This document shows, one piece after another, positions 26,401 through 39,641 of a stretch of 64,000 nt of DNA (position 1 is the first letter of the stretch; the number at the start of each line of letters is the position of its first letter). The translations under genes were made by a program, and so were the position numbers. The stretch covers positions 27,546,001 to 27,610,000 of the forward strand of contig JAJNNQ010000026.1 in the NCBI GenBank assembly GCA_027886175.1, in the 5' to 3' direction. Under the pieces are notes generated by a model. The model did not search any database and was not told the origin of the DNA. It worked only from the letters and a program-made list of their open reading frames with translations. Source of the stretch: Phylloscopus collybita. Lineage: Eukaryota; Chordata; Aves; Passeriformes; Phylloscopidae.

Positions 26401-29400
26401 GAAGCTGAGAAGTGCACAGCTAATGAAACTTTTTTGGAGTTTGGTTTTTAGCTGCAGCGACTTGGATAATGAGAAACAAAGTAGGACTGGCAATTTACTT
26501 CAAGTGTTGCAGTGGATGCTTGCACTGTGGAGATTTTAGACAAAAATTATCTAGCCTGTTACCTGTATATATTCTGTTCGTCAAACATGAAAAACTTAAG
26601 TAGAAATTTTCCATGTCTGGTTTCTGCCCATGGTCGAATTTTATCTGTTCTAAGTTCCAACTGATACACCATGGCAGATTCCCTGGCCCTTTTGAAGGAA
26701 ATTACAAGAAAACAAACAAAACCCCAAAACCAACAACAACAAAACCAAAACTATAAATTCACTTTGAGAAGAGGCAAGTGCCTGACTGAAAGATTCCAGT
26801 GACAGATCCTTCTATTTGGCACAAATAGAGTACCTGCCAATTCTTTTGAGTACCTGTCAATTTGGTCAAACAACCTCTCAAAGTCGTACCTCTCATGTTA
26901 AGAGATTTCAAAAAGATCAACTGTTAAAACACCAGGAAACTTTCTTGTAACAAAGTGACATTGCACTCACTCACAGGCCTTGTTGCTAAATCGTGTATTT
27001 CCTGAATATTATTATTTTGCCTCCAGGTCAGAGGCAGAAAGTCAGTATTTCCCAGGAGTTGCACTTCTTGCCTAGTCTGCATTTGGGAGAAATTAGGTAG
27101 ACTGTCCAGGATGCAGGGAGGCATGATGCAAGTTTGTTGGCCATTAGGCTCAAGACGAAGTCACCTGGCTGGAATACAAGGAGTGTAATGGACAATAATG
27201 CCTGGAAAGAAAGAGTTCACGGTGATACTGAAGTAGGAAGAGAAAAAAAAACAACTGAGGAATAAATTATTTTTATCACTCTTTCTGAAAACAAAACAGT
27301 TCCTAAATATTCCTGTGGAAACTGAACAAAAGAAATTTTTCCAATGTCCCATCAGAAGTATACATTATATTATGACCCCGCAAAAGACTTTCAGTTTGTA
27401 ATTTGTAGCCACAAAACCCTCACATTCCTCTCCACTTTTGCAGAGAAAGATTTTTCATGTGCCATCATAACATTTTGCTTGGTGAACTCAGCAACCATGC
27501 AACTGTGCAATCTCTTACTCTGTCACTGGGTTTAACAAACTAGAAACTTAAAGAATCATGTGTGAATTTTGTTCCAAACTTCCTAGATGATGGGGATGCT
27601 GAATCCAAAGCATCAAGACACAATAAACTCCCATTGCAACACCAACAAAAACACATCTGAAATGACTTGTCATTAATCACATAAAAACTATGGGACAGAG
27701 AGTAATTTCCCAGAGCAGTAATAAACTAGGCAAGTGAGAAGAATGCTCTTTATCTTTCTACAACACCTGCCTCATTCTCTAATCAAGTTTGAGAAGGCCT
27801 TATCCTTATGGCTTAGCCTCAAAATCTTGATCAGGCTTTTTGCTATGTAAATACTCTCTTTTTTTTTTTTTTTTGCAAAAATGAACACCATCCTGAAGTT
27901 TTAAAAAACTTCATTTATCAGTTTTGATGACAGCTACAACACAATTAGCTCTTAGTCCTTGCTAAGGAATTTGCAGTAACTACAAATTTAATTTTGCACT
28001 GTAATAAAAACGTATCATCTTCTAAGGCCTGCAATGTTTGCTCTTATATCCATCTTTCTCTATTTTAATTGCTGTATTTTAAGAAAAGTACCAATTGTTG
28101 TACTATTGCTACTCAACGCAGTTACATGAAGACTGACAAGTTTTCCATCAGTTTGAGCTTTTGGTGTACATAAAAACTAGATAAGGAGTTTAAATTTTTG
28201 TTTAAAATACTTCTCTGTGTTGGCAAAGATAATTTACTCCTCTAGGAGGAAGCTGAATTAAGGTATCATTTGTTAAGCACACATAGAAGTGTCCCTGTTT
28301 TTAAACAAAGATATGAACTAGTGTTCTTTTTAAATCCAGATATAAAATGTCACCATTATGACAATGTGTTCCACAGCATGTTATTAATAACCCTTAAAAT
28401 TGTATTAATTCTTGTAAAAATGTATCACTACCTTGAGTGTAGACCTCTTTAAGAGTTTCATGGGTTTCACTTTCCTGTGGAATTCACATTGGTTTTTGGC
28501 TTATAAATTTCCAGTCCAGAAAAAAAGACTGTTATTTGTACATTTTAATACAAAAGAAATATTGCATTGTAAATATATTAATTACTTTAATTAGTGTAGA
28601 CTATTCCTAGTATCTATATTTTTTTTTTAGAAAGGAGGAATTCTAATTTACACAGAAGAGGTAGGATTTCATACTTATGAGAAATATAGCCTAATCATCT
28701 TAAAAAAACTTGCACGATCTTGAAAACTGCAGGATCTACAATTTGTCACGAGAAAGAAATACCCAGATCAATAACTACTCTTAAGTTAAATTTGCAGAGA
28801 TATAATTTAAGAAATAAATTGGGAACTTTCTATTTTGACCATTAAAAACGGAAACTTCAGAGAAGAGAACAACAGCATTATGTCTCCAAAGCCATGCCAG
28901 TTTACATTAAGAAAAGAAACAAGTAGCTTTTCAATGAAAAGCACCATTGCACTGGAGCTTTGACAGCTGATTAAAAACAAATCATATTAAAGCATTGATT
29001 CTGGTGATCCATAGCCCAGCTGATAAACTGCAACTGCAGCCATCTATAAACTTGCAAGACCTTAGCCATGCTGGCTTTGAAGCAGGTATACTGTGGAAGA
29101 AAAAAAACAAATGAGAACTTGGTTCATGATTCTTTAGAAATGTGACAACCGAAAAGGTTGATCTGATTCATAAGTGAATATATATGCTGCAGAATCCATC
29201 ATTTCTGCTACTGCTGCAGGTATGTAATTGACTCTGTGGTGCTCTAGGCCTGAGAAATATGGAACAGACCTTCCATAGTGATGCTTTGAAATGCTGCACA
29301 TGGCAGAACTTAAGCAGAAGCCCAGGAAACACCCCTTGAGGACTAGCTTTCAATGTGATGCAGACTGATCCTGCCACACCACAGTCTGTGTAGCTGTGGA

Positions 29401-30059
29401 GATTTGTAGTTGATAGGATCCAGCTCTTCATCTATTGCTAACATCTACTTCTGAGCAAGAGACCCAGCTCAGCACGCTGCTAGAGCACTCTGATCATTGT
29501 TACCTGATGGCACAGCCAGGTATGCATGAGGCATGCAGGGCTTTGGGTGTTTTTAAATCTGCTTGGCAGTGCCACAGCACATACAGGACACACAATGATC
29601 TACTATGTCTTCTAGTGTAACACCCTGAAGGCTCTCAGAATCCGAAAATGAGGAATCACCTTGATTCCAAGGAAATGATGTTTCCTTTGCCAGACAAGGA
29701 TCTGGGTTGATAACATCTTGAATAATTAAAATAACATTTATTTTTATACAGAATACCAGTAATGAGAGCTATAAACCCTAGGAATACCCGATTTTACCTA
29801 GGATACACAAACAGATCCCTCTTATGCTAGGCTCCAGCACTGCATAATCCACTGCAAATTTATAAAGCTCAATCCTTTCTTTATATAATATGAACTTGCC
29901 CTTACACTGATTCATACAGTGTACAAAAGATGTTATACTCCACATATTTTCAGGATCTTCTCCCAGGTTTAGGAATATCCTCCAGAAAGCCAGTTTGAAA
30001 TTACTTGTGAATTTGTTCCCATTTTCCAGGTGATTTACTTTTATTGATTAATTAATTTT

Positions 30060-30116
30060 GAATTAATAATGAAGCTTTAGTGTTGAATGATGAATTAATA
30101 ATGAAGCTTTAGTGTT
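30060..30116. repeat. Tandem duplication, two 25-bp copies, period 32
   Basis: GAATTAATAATGAAGCTTTA plus GTGTT occurs at 30060-30084 and again at 30092-30116, identical, separated by GAATGAT. Identity implies a recent local duplication or slippage in an otherwise diverged intron. Confidence 0.9.
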
Positions 30117-30840
30117 CCTCTGTTGCTGCCTCCACTAGTTCTGTTAGCAATATATATATCAATAATTAAAAGATTTTACATTTCATTTTTTTCATGAGTT
30201 AAGTATCTTGATTACACCCTTAGTCACTGTAGCACAAATTCAATATAAAGATTTTAATTACTTTTGTAATTAACATGAAATGAGTGGGTTTCTTTATTTC
30301 AACACAGATCTCAGTCTCATCAAATGCATGAAAAACCTTGGTGTGTTGTTTTCCTTCACTGTTATGACATGAAGTAAAACTTGTCTTAGCTGGCTCTGTG
30401 ATGCAGTACTGCTACAATTTAGTGAATCAGTGTGCTGAGAAGGGTGGCTGCAGCCCTGGTCTAACGAGAGAGTGGGGGAAGGAGTGAAAAACTGTATTGC
30501 ACCAGTCACATCACACACATTTATGATGAAACAAGCAGCATCACTGGCAAGCCTGAGAAGGTGGCAGAAGATCCTTTAGACTCTCTAGCACCTCACCACT
30601 ACAAATTGTATCAAACTAGCTCCAATGTACTACCTGGGAGGATGGAAAGCCTCTGGTAAATCCATCTCCAATGCAGAGAGTGGCCTCTGACTATATCACC
30701 TTGAGAGACCTGCAGCTCAACACTGCTGTTTGTCCTCAGTGAGATGGCAAACCTCCAGTCACTCCACCTGGCTCCAAACTAAAGACACTGAGCATTTGGT
30801 GCAAGAGAACACCATAATAAGCAGCATGAAAAGAAAATCT

Positions 30841-33070
30841 GAGAGTCACAGAACAGGTGAGGCTAGAGGACACTTTTGGAGATTGCAAGGTCAAATTCTC
30901 CTGCATACTGGAGGTGTGATAAGAGAAGGTTGCTCAAGGCCATATCTACTTGGGGTTTGGATAACCCCAGATACTGTGCAAAATCTCTGCACCACCTGTT
31001 CCAGTGTTTAATAAATTTTGCAGAAAAAATGTTTTTCTCATGTCTTAGTGTGATTTGCCTTATTTCAGTTTGTACTCATCCTCTCACTGAGAAGAGTCTG
31101 GCCTTTTTTCTCCAGTCCCTCTCTGCAGGCATTTATGGTAAGATCTCCCTTAAGCCTTCTCTACTCCAGGGTGAGCACTCAGCTCTCCTGGCCTCTCCTT
31201 GTATGACAGACACTCCAACCCCTTCACCATCTTCATGGCCCCTTGATGGACATCTTCCAGTAGCTCCATGTCTCTTGTACTGGGGAGCCCAGCACTGGGC
31301 TTAGAACTCCAGATGTGTCTCACTAGAACCACTCAGCTCTACTGAGGGGGAAGGATCACATTCCACAGCCTGCTGGCAACACTCTCCCCCAATGCAGCCC
31401 AGGATGGTGTTGGTCTTCTTTAATGCAAGGAGGCATTGTTGGCTCAGGTTCACCTTAGCATCCACTAACATCCTAGTTAGTGTCTTTCCTGAAAAGGTGC
31501 TTTCCAATTGCAAAAATGTGCTCTAGCTGTGAGTCCCCAGGGTGCAATGGCACATGGGGTTACTGGTCCCCAGGTGCAGGATTTTTCATTTCCTTTGTTG
31601 AACTTAATGACATTCCTAATGGCCCATTTCTCTATCCTGTTGAGGTCTCTGAATAGTGTCATATCCTCCTACTATATCAACTATTCCTATCAGTTTTCTG
31701 TAGTCTGCAAATCTGCTGAGGGTGCATTCTGCTCCATCATTCCAAACACTAACAAAGATGTTAAACAGTACTGCCATAATATTGACCCCAGGCATACACC
31801 ACAAATTATTTGCCTCCAGCTGGAGGTCACAGGTCACAATCCCCTGAGCCTGGCATTCAGCCATTTCCAATCTGCCTCACTGTTTACTTACCTAGGTTGT
31901 TATTTCCTCCATTTGTCTACAAAGGTGTTTTGGAAGATGGTGTTGAACTTCTTACCAGAGGCAAGATAGAGAACATCTGATACTCTCCTCTCTCACCCAC
32001 TAAGCTTGTCAACTAATAAAAGAATGCTGTCAGGCTGGTCAGTTAGGCTGGATTTTCCCTTTGTAAATTCATACTGGCTATCTACAATCACCCCCTTTTT
32101 CTACACATATGTTTGGAAATAGTTTCCAGGATTATTTATTCCATCACCTACCTAAAGGCTGAGCTAAGGCTGACAGGTCTATAGTTTCCAAGATCCCTTT
32201 CCCTTTTTGAAGACAGTAGTGATGATTTTTCTTCCAGCCTTCAGGAATATCCCGAGTGCCACGTTCCAAAGATTATTGACCGGCCTTGCCATGACATCAG
32301 TCAACATCAGCTCATTTATTATTCATGGGTACACCTTGTCACATGCCAGTAACTTGTATATGTCCACTTTATTTAAATGTTCCTTGATCAGATCATGGTC
32401 TGCTGAGTCCTTGCTCCAGACTTCCCCTCTAGTCTAGTGCACTACAGAAACCTCCTGGATTACTTGTGCCCTACTGCATTGCTCAGCCATCAGATACCAG
32501 GATGGTTTAAGTTCTCCATGAAAACCAGAACCTACAACTGGAGGAAGGCTTCATCTCATTCCTCTTCCTGATCAGGAAGTCCATAGCAGGCACCCACAAT
32601 ATCATGACATTGTCTGGGCCTCTAATCCTGAAATATAAACTCTCAGCTGGTTCATCACCCATCTCTAGGCAGAGCTCCCTGCATATCCTATCCTTCCTTG
32701 CTATCCTGCCCTATGCTTCCATGGATTGCGCCACTCCCGTAATATGAGCTATCCTACCATGTCTCTGTGATCATGATGAGAACATAGCCCTGCAGCTGCA
32801 CAACAAACCTTTTGCCTGTTCCCCATGCTTTAGAGCACAGGCCATCTGGAGAGCCACACACTTGTGGTGATTTCCCAGAAAAGGTATTAGAGCTTTCCCT
32901 AAATGCTCTTCTCTCAGTCACATCCTTTTTCATGTCCATATGCTCTGGGTGGCTCCTCCCTGCCCTGTTTTGTTGTTTATGAGGTCCTGGCTGTCTCCAT
33001 CTCTCTGCAGCCATTGCCTATCAACCCATCAACTACTTCCTCACTTGATCACAAAACATCCTTTCTCCAC
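30841..33070 (-). mobile_element. Degenerate CR1 LINE copy with ORF2 remnants
   Basis: On the minus strand the broken frames resemble CR1 ORF2. From high to low coordinates they are an endonuclease-region remnant (ELCLEMGDEPAESLYFRIRG, about 32630), a reverse-transcriptase core (VLFNIFVS, ECTLSRFADYRKL, about 31720), and C-terminal blocks (EKWAIRNVIKFNKG, LVDAKVNLSQQCLLALKKTN, DMELLEDVHQGAMKMVKGLE). The 3' end carries TCACAGAACAGGTGAGG at 30845. The RT active site, FADD in the family, reads FADY here. Between about 32430 and 32450 the RT start abuts endonuclease-end sequence, so several hundred codons appear deleted. Stops and frameshifts are spread throughout and the copy is inactive. It is the largest repeat in the window. 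The 5' boundary is approximate. Long open frames on the plus strand (for example 31508-31969) are antisense shadows. Confidence 0.9.
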
Positions 33071-36000
33071 TCCATCCTTCCTGTTTTAAAGCTCAAGTGT
33101 ACTGAAGTGTCAGTGTACTGAAAGAACAGCTACACAAAAGTTGTATACTCTGTTCTGGAAATCAGGGAAGAAAATGTTTGTCAGGTAGAGCCTGACAGTG
33201 CAAACTTCAGTGACATACAGAGAACATAAATTCCAAAAACCATACACTGAATGGCTGTGATACAAGCCATTCAGTGGCATGGCATAACATGTGAAATAAA
33301 TCAGAACTGGTTTAAATCCACTGTTACAGCTCATTACATTATCTTCTTTCCCTGATAAGCTCATATAAAATATTTTAATTACAGTTAAGCATTCAATTTA
33401 AAAAAGTGTGTAAAAACAGATTAAAATTTGGCACAGACATAATGATATTATATCACACATTGATCAAGATAAAACCCACAATTCTTAGTAAGATGTGGTT
33501 TTCAAATTTAAAATGAGAGATAATAGTTAATGAGAGATAATATTCCTAATGCAGGGGCAATTTGTTTGAAATCCAGATGCAGTGAGACAAATACACCTTA
33601 AAAAAAGCTATTTAGTCTTTCATAAATTTAGCAGATTTTATTAAAACGGATTTAAGTGAAACACCTTATGGTAGCTTATTATTCCTCTAAAACAGAAGCC
33701 TCCACCTTTACCATGCAGGACAATTCCCTACTTAACAGCACTAAGAAGTTCAGGTATCTTTGCATAAACAAGCTACAAATGAAAAGTGATGCAATTACAT
33801 AATCTGGCATAATTTTTAATTAAGTCAGCAAATGTATTTGTTTTATCAAGCCCATATGGTGCTGATTAATCATCATGGGTTCTTAGTTATCAACCATTTG
33901 CATTAAACCACAAAAAAATTTCCTTCCGCTTCCTTTAGGATGTGAGAAATGCTTCAGAGACACGCACAGTAACGCCTCCAACACACGCAGGCACAAAGTA
34001 CTGCGTGACTGTATTATGAATGCATAAAACACCATGATTGATGAAGGCACATCTCCATAAAGAAGGGCTGGTGATTTGGATTCAGTCATCAAATACACAC
34101 CAACTCCAAATTCACAAATCGGATTCCAATTCAAATCAAAAGTCCCAGAACTTCTTGTTCACACACCAAAAAATTCTGCTATTTTTTCCTGCACTTCCAA
34201 CTAGAGAGCATAGCAGTTAACCAGACTTCCCAGGATGGTAACAAGAAAGAGTTTGGAATAATTTCATATACAGAGTAGCTTATCAATGCAAAGGCATTTG
34301 TTATAACACATACCTGAAAATGCTAAACAATTCAGAAATCAAGAAGCTATTTTATACAGTTATATTTAGGACTTGCATCAATCACTGCAGTTTACTAATC
34401 TGCACCCCAGACTACTCTTCAAGGTAAGGATACTTGTTGAATGACTTAATTTAGTGAAATGGCTAGAACTGAGCCACCTCCATCGAGTTTCTATGTGCTT
34501 ACTAGGTTCATGTCTAGAATGTATCTGGAGAACAAAAGTAGGTGCATAAAAAAGGCAGCTCAATGAACTTTGTCCTTAAACGTAACATTACGCTCACACA
34601 GCTGCCATGGGCACTGGCCTGACACACTTCCAAATGAAGATGTACTGGATAGGTGGTTTCAGAATGACAAAAACAGATAGACAAAAAATACTACCCTTCC
34701 TGCTCAACCATGCCATCCCCTCCTATCCCGTCCTGTTTGATATATGTTAACATTGGGTTCTTTGGATGCAAAAATAAAATCTGAATTTCAAATTACTAAT
34801 CAAACTTGAACTTAAAACTTCTAATTTCTTGACCTTTGGCCAAACATTAGTAATTGAGAGAAAGAATCCTTTTAATCTTAAATGTCAAAAATTAAAGCAA
34901 CAAATCTAAACAAGTCATCTAGGGTTTTTTCAACAATTAAAGCTAGAAAAGGATGATTACCCTGCCTTTGACACCTGTCTGAAGATGAGGTGAACCATCC
35001 AAGATAACAGGTGTTTTCTTCTTTTTAATAGTGGCTTAGGTAAGCTAAAAAAATAATTTAATGAAAAAACCCTATTTTTAGGTGAATTCCACTGAAGATA
35101 CATAGCTTTTAAGGCTGAAGTTACACAGCATGAATCTCAAGATGAAAAAAATAGTTCCTAATGCAATCAACCCTTTCCCCAAACTTTTAATTTCTTCCTC
35201 ATGTTCCTACTGAAGGAACTGAACTGTATGTTATTTCTACATATTTTGTTCACTATGGAAGTACTACCTAAATTTAGAGAAGATTAAAGCAAGCAACCAT
35301 AAAGTGTCTAATTTCTGAGGTATGGATTCTGTGGACAGTATCAGAAAGGGAAGGCATCTGAATTCCAATTACATCTCACTTTACTGGTCTAGACTGAAGC
35401 TGAACTGGAACTCCCACTGCAGACACTTGGCTTTGTATACTAGGTCACCCAATCCTGTACCCAAAGTGCTCTGCTACTCTTAAGAATGGAAGAGGTTGAG
35501 GATTTGACCCCAGGTTTCATCCTTGCCAGCCTCACACAAGGTTACCGGTTCTCCCAATCCTGGTAATTATGATCAGATATTCTGAACTCAATGAAGATTT
35601 CTGAGAAAATCTGTTAGACATATTTATGAGGGAAAAAATCCTATTTTTGATGAACCTGACAAAGACGCTGTGAGAGGGCCTAGTTGAGAAAAATACCGTG
35701 TCTATGAAATAAGGTATTTTGGTAGGAAAAAAGCCCCTTGTAAGAGTCAAATATGGAAAAGCTAGGACACAATGAAATGCAGCATTTAAAGACATGAATT
35801 GAAATGACTTTAAATACATTTACAGTTCCACTGCAGTGTTCTGCTGGATTGTGGATTACTGCAGCTGTCAGGTTATACCTCCACCAATCTAAAATATGAC
35901 TTTAAATATCCTTGTGACCATTTCTTGAAAAGAAAATGAGGTGGATCTAGGTAAAACATAGAGGCCAGTTTCTGAGTTTTCTTAACATCCTTTCTTTTTG

Positions 36001-36859
36001 CATAAATGTACTAAACTCCTGCACCTGATCTTCTCAGAGAGAGTCTGTCTAGAAGTGTTCTGAGGGGTAATGATGCCTTCCAGACTTATATCAGGCAGAT
36101 TTCCTAGTAGGGATAATTTTTTAATAGTTCATAATTCTTCTTGTGTTTTATAACACCTAAAGTAAAATTTTTGACAGTTCAGGAACTGGCAGATGTAATG
36201 AAAGAGTACCAAACCAATCCTACATCCATTATAGTTGCTGAGAGTTTTGTCATCAAGTTAAATGAAAACAAAAACTAATCTGTGCATCTAAAAATGCCCT
36301 TACCCCAGAACAGATAAGTATCAAGGATAAAAGATATATTTGATTGTTGATAATGCAAATGAATTAAACTACTTTTGAACATGAAATATCAAAATTACTC
36401 TATGAATAATCGTTTCAAACCTAGTAATTTATCATATACATGAAAACAGCAAAATAAACGCAGGTAGGTAGGGAAAAATACTTTGAGGAAGAAAAAACAA
36501 GCTTTTATGAAAAAACTGTTTAACTAAAAAATCTAGTAATATTCCTGCTGTAATACCTTACTGACATATTGATTACACTGATTCTTAGCCAACAATGAGA
36601 GGACAGCCTATGTTCAAGTTCAACTGAGATAAATACATTCATCTGTCATCTCCTCATGGGAAGTTTGTTTTCTGTTTTAGATGCACAACTGCGAAAATAT
36701 TGTCATCTTAGGCCAGTCATGGAAGACAGTTCATATGTGCATAACATTTTTTCACAAATTCTTATGTTGTGGTTACCTACTTGCAAGAATTTCTGGTTGT
36801 ATTCTGGCACTCAGTGAAAGAGGGAGCGAGAGGCAATTGAAGCTGCAGGGAGAACTCAC

Positions 36860-37026
36860 CTGATCCTGCCCCGAGGGCGCTCAGATTGCTCTGACATAAA
36901 ACTTGTGCTGCTGAGGCGAGAGGCACTGCTGGTTCGGGAAATGGCTGACACATCACTGACATCACTATCTGATGATTTGGCAGAGACGTTATCACAACTT
37001 CTGTACTGATCTGTTTGTATATTATA
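36860..37026 (-). CDS. RIMS1: RIMS1 coding exon (SDVSDVSAISRTSSASRLSS...)
   Basis: Internal exon of RIM1, 167 nt. The acceptor is TTCTTGATCTCTAG and the donor is ATCAG/GTGAGT. From phase 0 it reads YNIQTDQYRSCDNVSAKSSD, continues SDVSDVSAISRTSSASRLSS, and ends TSFMSEQSERPRGRI plus AG. The Ser-rich stretch and MSEQSERPRGRI are hallmark RIM1/RIM2 linker sequences and likely phosphorylation targets (inference from the density of Ser next to acidic or basic residues). A different minus-strand frame through the same bases is also open for 86 codons but has no resemblance to RIM, so the RIM frame is chosen. The AG end joins the T that opens the exon at 19119, giving GRISTFTPKMQGRRMG, as in mammals apart from one residue. 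Confidence 0.96.
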
Positions 37027-39386
37027 CTAGAGATCAAGAAAAGAAAGGGTGAGGAGTCTCATCAAAACAGAACGCATTCATTGAGACAACACGTGACCTA
37101 AGTATGACAGTTCTCTTTAACTGCTTTTAGACACAACAAAATTGTATGATTTTCAAAGAAATGCCTACATTAAATAATGCCTTTATGTCTAGTGCAGAAA
37201 TCAGACATGTTATTTATGGATTAAAGAAGATACTTGGAATAAAATAACACATTGGAAAATAAATAGACTGCTGGTTCCTCAGCACACTAGAACTACAATA
37301 ATGAAATACTCATATGAAATATTTATGCAGCAGACAGACATCTCAAGAACATGCATACCACCCCTTTGGCTACAGACTCTTTTTTTATTTTTAAATTATT
37401 AAATATATATGCTATAAAATACCTGCACATAGCCTGAATGAAATGCAATGCTATTAAGGACTGATTTCAGTTCCTACGTTCTATAAAAAAAAAGAGAAAA
37501 GGTACATTTTCTATCTCAAAATATCTCTTTGTATTGTGATACTAGAGTACTAGTTAAGCAGAAAGCTAACTCAGCAAATACAGTATTTGTTTCCAGGCAG
37601 ATCAGTTCCCTGATCTTGTTGCTTTTACACCTGCACATGCCTAAGAACTAGTAGAAGACACAGCAGGAGGAATATGTGGACAGGAGCAGAAGTTACTTTG
37701 CTTTTAAAATCAACTGTGACACCACACCACCGATTACACCACGCTCTTATTGCTTATATCATCAGTCAGACAGGCACAAAAGGAAGCTTCAATTCTAGCA
37801 ATGTCACACTTACCTAATCTTCATTCATACAGATATGAGGACCACGTAATTGTCAGGCTCATAAAACTAAAACTTATTGTCATTAGAGGAAGGTACTCTT
37901 GGCTGGAAAGCAACTAAACCAGTGGCACACTTTCCAGGTTATATTATGGGAAAACTATTAACACATAGAAGCACTAGACAGTTTTTGATATGACACCTTA
38001 GGGTGTTAATTTTCCAGAACTGTGCTCTGCAAAATTGCAAGTCACAAAAGTTTATTTATGAATCATACACAAATCTGTGGCTGCCAGTGAATATCCAAAC
38101 CCCGACTTTGCTGGCTGAGTCACTTGGCCAATGCCATGACTTAATTTCAAAAACCTGGCAAACGCAAGCTTGAGTTTGTACAGATGAATGTATCAGGTCT
38201 CCTCTCCTTAAGTCAGGTTCATCTTCTCTTGCTCCAGTGCCTTCCAGCAACTATGCTTGTGCACACTTAAAAACCTCTCGGTAAAACATTGAAGATAAAA
38301 TGAGGAAGTCAATAGTAGTAGAGAAGGGGAAGGAATAAAGCAATGCTGAGCATCAATTACAAATATAGAAATCTGCAGGAAAAATGGAGGTTATATAAAT
38401 TTACTATCTCAGTGTGCTTTTCAGGTGTACATTAGAACACTGCTTAGTAAAAACTCTAAGCAGTACCCTGTGAGGGCCTTGCAGGGGCTGAGGAAAAACC
38501 TCTGCTGGACAGAAAGCTCTGGTTTATTAAAGTTAACTTGAAGAAAATGGGTCACAGAAAGGACTCAAGTACTCTGATATTCAAAAATATTTTCAGCTAC
38601 AGCAGGAATACATTGGAAGGTTCTCTTTGCAAGTGAGTTGTGACTTTACTGAATATAAATGCCCAGTGGGGTTAAGGTGAGACTATACTAATGTGTTTAC
38701 TGGGATCACCTATCATTAATGGCTGGTAGAGTCTCTTTTAAACAATTTTGCTGACTGCTGTCCTTCAGACCGAAAGACAAAATGCTAACTCTAAAATGGA
38801 AACACAAAGCTTACTAATTCTTATCAGATCTGTTTCATAATAAGGTATCATGTTTTCCTTCTAAAGTCTAAACAAATATTCAAAGCAAGAATACCAGTTT
38901 GAAAACTTTTTACTTAGGCTAAATATATAAACACTCAGAGGCTAGAAAACAGAAAGGCTAATTCTCTCCAGTGTAAGTTAAACTGCCCCAGTCCCGAGAC
39001 AGATGTCTTATGCAAAATTCCTAAAGAATTCCTAATGAATCCTTCAAGCTACTCTAAATGAGACGTAAAAATACGAAAACCATCTGGACACAAGGAATGA
39101 TCTGGCTTTCCATTAAGCTAAATAGATTTGCAATCTGCAAAATCATCCCATTTAATAACAAAATTCTGTTGATTTCAGTGAAAAAAGATTTCACCCATTG
39201 AGATTATTATATCTACAGATTATTCCTTTTGAAGTTTCAAAAATTCTTTAAAATATAACCAAGCAATCTCTCAAATGCATGGAGTTTCTTAAGCATAGTA
39301 ACAGACTGTTTCAGACATACCTCCATGCTTTATTTGTATTTGCTGAAGACAATCTGACTTCTTCCCTCTGCCATTATCATGTCCAA

Positions 39387-39641
39387 TTACTTCCCTTCCG
39401 CACCAAAAAGTGTGTATTCTCTTTGTGGCCATTGGTTTGAGAGTGTATACAGTGAACCTGCAGTGGTAGAAGACTTAGGTGGCCCCTGAGCAACCACGAC
39501 ATGCTGCTGGAGAAGGCAGACTCCTCCATCAAGAGAACCACCAAGGCCAGATGCAGTGTCTTCTGGAAGCTCTCCTGCAGGAAGCTTTTCTTCTAAGTAT
39601 TGAGGGAAGTACAGGCTCCTGGTCTTTGTTCCAAGCCACAC
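39387..39641. other. Unexplained GC-richer block, open on both strands
   Basis: The minus strand is open for 84 codons and includes LPEDTASGLGGSLDGGVCLL. The plus strand is open from 39456 to a stop at 39594-39596 for 46 codons and ends CSVFWKLSCRKLFF. The block is more GC-rich and less repetitive than the flanks, as expected of an old retrocopy or a low-copy repeat. I recognise neither protein, and there are no splice sites in RIMS1 phase, poly(A) tail or target-site duplication that I can see. Confidence 0.3.

Larger units (their letters stand above)
19120..36859 (-). other. RIMS1: RIMS1 intron between exons 36860-37026 and 18887-19119
   Basis: A 17.7 kb intron bounded by donor GTGAGT and acceptor TTTGTAACTGTAG. 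It holds one large CR1 copy (about 30841-33070), a T22 run (21563-21584), a 13-nt bracketed splice-site pair (23436-23448), several perfect hairpins, a 32-bp period tandem duplication (30060-30116) and short A-rich or T-rich runs. The intron splits an Ser codon (AG/T). Apart from the CR1 remnant I see no coding signal in it; open frames at 22820-23110 and 26920-27540 do not resemble known proteins. Confidence 0.85.

Noticed and set aside
31508..31969. 153-codon plus-strand open frame
   Set aside because: Antisense to CR1 ORF2 remnants; it has no independent protein character.
36777..37037. 86-codon minus-strand frame covering the RIMS1 exon
   Set aside because: Wrong frame; the RIM1 peptide SDVSDVSAISRTSSASRLSS lies in another frame with correct splice phase.
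37809..37850. Donor-like TTAG/GTAAGTG in the phase-0 intron
   Set aside because: The sequence before it has an in-frame TGA for every usable acceptor that I could find.
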